Assembly: GCF_020216685.1 (NCBI RefSeq)
Contig: NZ_JAIWNS010000204.1
Coordinates: forward strand, 1 to 9,400
Direction of reading: 5' to 3'
DNA from: Methanospirillum hungatei
GTDB lineage: Archaea > Halobacteriota > Methanomicrobia > Methanomicrobiales > Methanospirillaceae
DNA: 9,400 nucleotides
Shown: one piece after another, positions 6,214 to 9,400 of the stretch
Layout of the letters: the number at the start of each line of letters is the position of its first letter
Position numbering within the stretch: the stretch's first letter is position 1
Notes under the pieces: model-generated
Databases searched by the model: none
What the model was told of the DNA's origin: nothing
The model's input: only the letters and a program-made list of their open reading frames with translations
Made by a program: the position numbers and the translations under genes

Positions 6214-7404
6214 ATGCAGGCAGTTGATACCGCATTTGTATTGATTTGTACAGCCCTTGTCATTTTGATGACATTTGGCGTTGGATTTTTTTATGCAGGC
6301 CTCGTCCATCGGAAAAACATTATCTCAATGATTACTCTCTCATTTCTATCATTTGCTTTGATCTCTTTGCAATGGATATTTTTTGGATATACTCTGTCAT
6401 TTGGAACAGATATCATGGGGATAATCGGATCAACAGAAAAAATTGCCCTGATGAACGTCTCGTTAGACGGGGATAAGCTTCCGGAAATGGTATTCATGGT
6501 ATTCCAGATGGCTTTTGCAGGTATTACTTTAGCCATTGTAACGTCCGCCGTAGCAGAACGGATTAAGTTATCCTCATTTCTACTATTTGGATTGGCTTGG
6601 TCTACGATCATTTATGATCCTATCGCTCACTGGGTCTGGGGAGGCGGCTGGGCACAACAGATGGGAGTTCTTGATTTTGCGGGAGGCATTGTCGTTCATA
6701 TTTGTGCTGGTTTTTCTGCCCTTGCCCTGGCATTTGTTATCGGGAAACGAAGAGGGTTTGGAGAATATACTCTTTCACCATATAATATCCCATTAACGCT
6801 TCTTGGTGGCGGGTTGCTCTGGTTTGGGTGGTTTGGATTTAACGCAGGATCGGCTCTTGAAGTCAATACAGTTGCAGTCAATGCTTTTATTGTCACCAAT
6901 ATCTCTGCAGCTGCAGGAACTTTTTCCTACATGTTCACATCCTGGTATTATGGAAAACCAAGTTCTCTCTCCATGATATCCGGCACTATTGCCGGTCTTG
7001 GTGCCATTACCCCTGCTGCGGGGTTTGTAGGGCCGATGGAAGCGTTTATCATTGGGACTGTTTCAGGGATTATCTGTTATTATGCTCTGGTTTTCAGACT
7101 TGCCCGCCAATGGGATGAAAGTCTTGATGCATGGGCTATTCATGGATCAGGAGGGCTTTGGGGAACTCTGGCAGCAGGCATTTTTGCAACGGCTGCAATA
7201 GGCGGGGCTAATGGCCTTATTGCCGGAAACCCTCAGCAACTCATCACTCAGGCAGGAGCTGCATTTGTCATCCTCGCCTATTCATTCATAGGAACATGGA
7301 TCCTTGCATTAGCGATAGATAAAATCATGGGCCTGCGGGTTAAAGAAGAGGAAGAATATGTTGGTCTGGATATTTCCCAGCATGGGGAGAGCTCCAGAGC
7401 CTGA
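6214..7404 (+). CDS. amt: Ammonium transporter, Amt/AmtB family
   Basis: This gene encodes 396 residues, normal for Amt, with about eleven membrane helices. It forms a trimeric channel carrying ammonium into the cell for nitrogen assimilation. By alignment in mind to E. coli AmtB the key residues are all present: Phe101 and Phe209 of the outer gate (F107, F215), Trp142 (W148), Asp154 in LDFAGG (D160), the twin histidines His162 in VVHI and His310 in [11 protein letters not shown] (H168, H318), and Ser213 in FNAGS (S219). The C-terminal tail [17 protein letters not shown] is complete and is the part that contacts the PII protein GlnK. The first helix reads [12 protein letters not shown], where many relatives have a Pro. 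There is no archaeal-type long extension. It has its own TATA box and terminator and seems monocistronic. No glnK follows: the next gene is on the other strand and unrelated. GlnK must be supplied from elsewhere. Confidence 0.96.
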   Translation: MQAVDTAFVLICTALVILMTFGVGFFYAGLVHRKNIISMITLSFLSFALISLQWIFFGYTLSFGTDIMGIIGSTEKIALMNVSLDGDKLPEMVFMVFQMAFAGITLAIVTSAVAERIKLSSFLLFGLAWSTIIYDPIAHWVWGGGWAQQMGVLDFAGGIVVHICAGFSALALAFVIGKRRGFGEYTLSPYNIPLTLLGGGLLWFGWFGFNAGSALEVNTVAVNAFIVTNISAAAGTFSYMFTSWYYGKPSSLSMISGTIAGLGAITPAAGFVGPMEAFIIGTVSGIICYYALVFRLARQWDESLDAWAIHGSGGLWGTLAAGIFATAAIGGANGLIAGNPQQLITQAGAAFVILAYSFIGTWILALAIDKIMGLRVKEEEEYVGLDISQHGESSRA

Positions 7405-7424
7405 ATTTTTTCTCTAAAATTTTA
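7405..7424. terminator. T-tract and palindrome between convergent amt and PEGA genes
   Basis: Right after the amt stop comes a run of six T (7406-7411), a typical archaeal terminator signal. It is followed by the 10-bp palindrome TAAAATTTTA (7415-7424), which also gives a T-tract on the minus strand after the PEGA gene stop at 7433. One short 28-base gap could therefore end transcripts from both sides. Confidence 0.5.
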
Positions 7425-7432
7425 AGAACGAA

Positions 7433-8443
7433 TCATCCGGCCTGTACGAGCGCCGTATCTATGGTAATGGTCTCACCAGGTCCGGGAAAAATCCATTCTA
7501 TATGATCAGAGTAACCTGAATGAGATATCACCAGTTTATACCGATTTGGAGGAATATCATTCAGCTCCAGATATCCCTGAGCTGGCACTTCACCAAACCA
7601 GATACCATTAAGGAGTACATCTGATCCTGACGGATTTGATCGTATCTTCAGGGTTGATGACATGGGCATGAGAGTTATGGGGATCATATGCAGATGAACA
7701 TTTGTTGAACGATCCTGCCGCGTAAATACTATCTCCTTTTTCTCCTGATATCCGGCAATACGTCCAAGCACGGTATGCTGACCATCATTCAGTGGTCCAA
7801 TCATAAGAGGAATATTTCCTGACGTAATTCCTCTGAAGATACCATCAACAAGAACTTCTGTATCCGGCGGAGTAGAAGTAACGACAAGTTCTTTCCGCTC
7901 ATAATTTGGAATAAGAATAACCTTTATTGTCAATTTTGAGTTGGGCATGACTGATAATTGTTCATTCAGATATGATTTATATCCGGTTTTGTACACAAAA
8001 AGGGTATGGGTTCCTTCAGGAACGGATGTGAAAGAATAAGGGAGAGGAACAGATAAACTCCCATCTAATTGAGCAAGACAACCATCAGGATCAGAACTGA
8101 CAAAGATCGTACCAAACATTGGAGCAGGGGAGAGGCGAACAAATATTTCCTTTTGTGTTCCAGGAGTAATATTCTCATTGATTGCATAGATGCTGCTATT
8201 GTATCCGTCTTTTCGAAATTCTATTGTCCATGGAGGGTCAGGTGCATTATCAGGAATGTAAAGTAGAGGAGTTTTCCCAGAATACTTCTCAAAAATGTAT
8301 ACATCAGCACCTGCTGGATCTGAATAAATCATATAGGATCCAAATAGTCCTGACGACTGATTCGTATCTGCATACACATTGGAAATTACTATAAAGATAC
8401 CTATAAAAATGAACCCCCATCTCATCAATGAAAAAAATTTCAT
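7433..8443 (-). CDS. Secreted protein with four PEGA domains
   Basis: This gene encodes 336 residues. A signal peptide (MKFFSLMRWGFIFIGIFIVISNVYA, residues 1-25, cut before DT) is followed by four PEGA repeats at about 36-104, 111-180, 185-256 and 263-332. Each has the family pattern 'S.P.G..V.(L/V)DG...G.TP', for example YSDPAGADVYI..KTPL, VTSTPPDTEVLVDGIFRG and IRSNPSGSDVLLNGIWFG. Each ends in a strand-rich 'G.H.L.....GY' part. The first two repeats are more divergent; repeat two has a Cys in the turn (DPDGCLAQLDG). There is no C-terminal anchor, sorting signal or enzyme domain, so it should be released or loosely held outside the membrane. PEGA modules are thought to bind surface polymers or envelope proteins, and the partner is unknown. 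The start is ATG 8443 with AGGGA six bases upstream; the open frame back to 8497 adds 18 residues that would bury the signal peptide. It has its own promoter and lies 89 bases after the superoxide reductase gene. Confidence 0.87.
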   Translation of the reverse strand: MKFFSLMRWGFIFIGIFIVISNVYADTNQSSGLFGSYMIYSDPAGADVYIFEKYSGKTPLLYIPDNAPDPPWTIEFRKDGYNSSIYAINENITPGTQKEIFVRLSPAPMFGTIFVSSDPDGCLAQLDGSLSVPLPYSFTSVPEGTHTLFVYKTGYKSYLNEQLSVMPNSKLTIKVILIPNYERKELVVTSTPPDTEVLVDGIFRGITSGNIPLMIGPLNDGQHTVLGRIAGYQEKKEIVFTRQDRSTNVHLHMIPITLMPMSSTLKIRSNPSGSDVLLNGIWFGEVPAQGYLELNDIPPNRYKLVISHSGYSDHIEWIFPGPGETITIDTALVQAG

Positions 8444-8481
8444 GCAGAATCCCTGAAATGAAATGGTATGTGAATATGATA

Positions 8482-8501
8482 AATCAATCGGAATCAATCG
8501 G
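8482..8501 (-). repeat. Tandem 10-bp repeat between TATA box and start of the PEGA gene
   Basis: AATCAATCGG (plus-strand reading) occurs twice head to tail, at 8482-8491 and 8492-8501. A third, degraded copy (AATGAATGAT, six of ten bases matching) runs into the TATA box. The spacing is one DNA helix turn, so a protein could contact the same face at each copy. The expected transcript start (about 8488) lies inside, the position of a repressor site. Confidence 0.5.
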
Positions 8502-8510
8502 AATGAATGA

Positions 8511-8518
8511 TTTATAAA
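8511..8518 (-). promoter_or_regulatory. TATA box of the PEGA gene
   Basis: TTTATAAA is a good archaeal TATA element and reads the same on both strands. It sits about 70 bases before ATG 8443, predicting a leader of about 45 bases that contains the AGGGA ribosome site. It is located after the end of the superoxide reductase gene, so the PEGA gene can be transcribed separately. Confidence 0.55.
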
Positions 8519-8532
8519 CAGATGAGAAAAAT

Positions 8533-8907
8533 TTAATGAGATATCCAGAATCCATGCTTATTACAATAGATTCTGACCTTCTTTACTGAATCAAACGGAA
8601 CACAAAATTCTTTTTGAGGAGCATCACCAGGCTTTAACGTTGATGTCTGAAGATACGTATCCCCGATTACTTCTATCCACTTGATATAATGATCATCTAC
8701 CATTGGATGAGATACCGACCCGACTTTAACATTAATTCCTGAATCAGTTTTTTCAATAACTGGAATGTGTTTCTCCTTCCCTTCTTCTTCACCCTGTTTC
8801 TCTGGAATGTGTGTCATCGGCTGATTACAGCAAACCAAAGTTCCTTTTCCTTCATTTACAATAAGTACCATCTGCCCGCAGATGTTACAATGATATAGCT
8901 CAAGCAT
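8533..8907 (-). CDS. dfx: Desulfoferrodoxin, two-iron superoxide reductase
   Basis: This gene encodes 124 residues, the normal length for class I (two-iron) superoxide reductase. The enzyme reduces superoxide to hydrogen peroxide in the cytoplasm, without releasing oxygen, using electrons commonly supplied by rubredoxin. The N-terminal desulforedoxin domain (1-36) has the rubredoxin-like iron site Cys7-x2-Cys10 and Cys26-Cys27. The C-terminal domain (about 40-124) holds the catalytic iron: His47, His67, His73 and His118 as equatorial ligands and Cys115 as the axial one. The conserved Glu45-Lys46 pair (GKEKH) also lies at the open face. All metal ligands are present, so it should be active. 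No rubredoxin or rubrerythrin gene lies next to it here. No Shine-Dalgarno sequence precedes ATG 8907, and its TATA box predicts a leader of only about ten bases, so translation is probably near-leaderless. Confidence 0.96.
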   Translation of the reverse strand: MLELYHCNICGQMVLIVNEGKGTLVCCNQPMTHIPEKQGEEEGKEKHIPVIEKTDSGINVKVGSVSHPMVDDHYIKWIEVIGDTYLQTSTLKPGDAPQKEFCVPFDSVKKVRIYCNKHGFWISH

Positions 8908-8938
8908 GATTATCTGATTGTGAATTGTATGTTCTGAC

Positions 8939-8946
8939 TTTTATAC
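8939..8946 (-). promoter_or_regulatory. TATA box of dfx
   Basis: Minus-strand GTATAAAA, preceded by an A-rich stretch, is centred about 35 bases before ATG 8907. The transcript would start near 8917. This explains the lack of a ribosome site before the gene. Confidence 0.5.
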
Positions 8947-9048
8947 TTTTCATAACAGAGTCAGGGTAGATAAAAGAGAAAAAAATCCCTAATATGAATT
9001 TAAGGATATTCAGATATAATCTTTAAATCGTTCGTATAGTCAGAAAAT

Positions 9049-9201
9049 ATGAAGATAAAATTAGGAGAAGGAATCAATGAAGATGACGAGCCCGTTGAAG
9101 AAAGGATCTTTTTCACGGGTCTCATCAATCCCCCCAGCTTATCTGACTTTTATGAATATATAAAAATATGCCATGCAATAGAGTGTATAAAATTACTTTA
9201 A
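9049..9201 (+). CDS. Possible small protein, 50 residues, unrecognised
   Basis: This ORF runs from ATG 9049 to TAA 9199-9201 and encodes 50 residues, acidic at the front (GINEDDEPVEE), then IFFTGLINPPSLSDFYEYIK and a short hydrophobic end with two Cys (ICHAIECIKLL). TATA-like sequences lie about 20-35 bases upstream, so a nearly leaderless transcript is conceivable. A competing ORF in another frame, ATG 9077 to TAA 9161-9163 (28 residues, MKMTSPLKKG...), has a better ribosome site (GGAG at 9064-9067 and AAGGA just after). I recognise neither, and the region may be a decayed gene or non-coding. Only one of the two frames, if any, is likely to be a real gene. Confidence 0.2.
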   Translation: MKIKLGEGINEDDEPVEERIFFTGLINPPSLSDFYEYIKICHAIECIKLL

Positions 9202-9206
9202 TATTA

Positions 9207-9262
9207 ATAAAACCCAGATATTTGAACCATATTTTTATTATAAGTATATTATAGGGTTTTAT
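9207..9262. repeat. Inverted repeat, 9-bp arms
   Basis: ATAAAACCC at 9207-9215 is the exact reverse complement of GGGTTTTAT at 9254-9262, with a 38-base AT-rich interior. It lies just past the stop of the minus-strand TPR gene and could act as its terminator: on the minus strand the far arm ends in a T-rich run. The large loop makes a simple hairpin less convincing, and no target-site duplication is seen, so a mobile element is not supported. Confidence 0.35.
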
Positions 9263-9280
9263 CGTTTCATTCATCATACA

Positions 9281-9400
9281 CTAATCATGAACCAGTGATC
9301 CGGCTATCTGATTTGTAATATCGGGATCAAGGCTCTTTGCTTTATGAATCATTTGATATGCCTGCTGTTTTTTCCCAAGTTCATCCAGTATTTTTGCCTT
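9281..9400 (-). CDS. TPR-repeat protein, C-terminal fragment
   Basis: The minus-strand frame enters from the right edge and ends with TAG at 9281-9283, giving 39 residues. The sequence KAKILDELGKKQQAYQMIHKAKSLDP is a classic tetratricopeptide unit: Ala and Leu in helix A, 'G....A...' in helix B, and the 'A..LDP' end. A short tail (DITNQIAGSLVHD) follows. TPR units bind other proteins; the rest of the protein, and so its role, lies outside the window. It points the same way as dfx but is separated by more than 370 bases, so it is a separate unit. Confidence 0.7.
   Translation of the reverse strand, partial: KAKILDELGKKQQAYQMIHKAKSLDPDITNQIAGSLVHD

Larger units (their letters stand above)
8908..9280. 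other. AT-rich gap with no recognised gene
   Basis: Between dfx and the TPR gene are 373 bases without a recognisable gene. They contain the dfx promoter, possible plus-strand TATA-like elements (ATATAAT near 9014-9020, CTTTAAATC at 9021-9029), two overlapping small plus-strand ORFs (9049-9201 and 9077-9163) and an inverted repeat (9207-9262). No tRNA or known RNA motif is visible. Confidence 0.6.

Noticed and set aside
8482..8501. Tandem 10-bp units as a CRISPR-like array
   Set aside because: Units are directly adjacent without spacers and too short; they are a promoter-proximal tandem repeat.
8955..8995. AGGG...CCCT as a hairpin upstream of dfx
   Set aside because: Arms are only four bases with a long purine-rich interior; this is expected by chance.

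Overview
The window looks like a piece of a methanogenic archaeal chromosome, most likely Methanomicrobiales and possibly Methanospirillum-like. This is inferred from the gene types: a COG1361 (S-layer-like) beta-sandwich protein paired with an HAE3/MMPL exporter, a winged-helix protein with several PAS domains and no kinase, a secreted multi-PEGA protein, a desulfoferrodoxin and a TPR protein. Archaeal TATA boxes about 25 bp before likely transcript starts and modest GC content agree. No 16S or other marker gene is present, so the placement is an inference. There is no tRNA, rRNA, CRISPR array, insertion sequence or integrase.

Layout. Bases 1-708 (+) hold the end of a membrane protein gene (DUF4013-like) and a four-helix membrane protein of unknown family. 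Bases 716-910 (-) hold an orphan gene tail that opens in frame directly after the stop of the next gene. Bases 911-4525 (-) form a two-gene unit: an anchored, secreted COG1361 protein followed 21 bases later by a 12-helix RND/MMPL transporter. Diverging from it at 4677-5996 (+) is a wHTH-PAS-PAS-PAS regulator. Bases 6214-7404 (+) encode an Amt ammonium channel behind a strong TATA box and a site resembling an NrpR operator. Converging on it at 7433-8443 (-) is a secreted protein with four PEGA domains. Upstream of that at 8533-8907 (-) is a complete two-iron superoxide reductase. Bases 8908-9280 are AT-rich, with one promoter, two small overlapping ORFs of doubtful status and an inverted repeat. 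The window ends in the C-terminus of a TPR protein (-).

How the genes may work together. The COG1361/MMPL pair looks like a cell-envelope export or assembly module, and the divergent PAS regulator is placed to control it, though this is inference from position. The Amt gene is a nitrogen-assimilation unit with no adjacent glnK. The superoxide reductase gives oxygen tolerance to an anaerobe. Several starts were moved downstream of the longest ORF because a Shine-Dalgarno sequence and the family N-terminus agree on the internal codon (217, 3154, 4525, 6214, 8443).

I did not find a clear new multi-gene system. The best leads are the PAS-regulated envelope module, the putative nitrogen operator at amt, the 10-bp tandem repeat at the PEGA promoter and the orphan gene tail behind the transporter.
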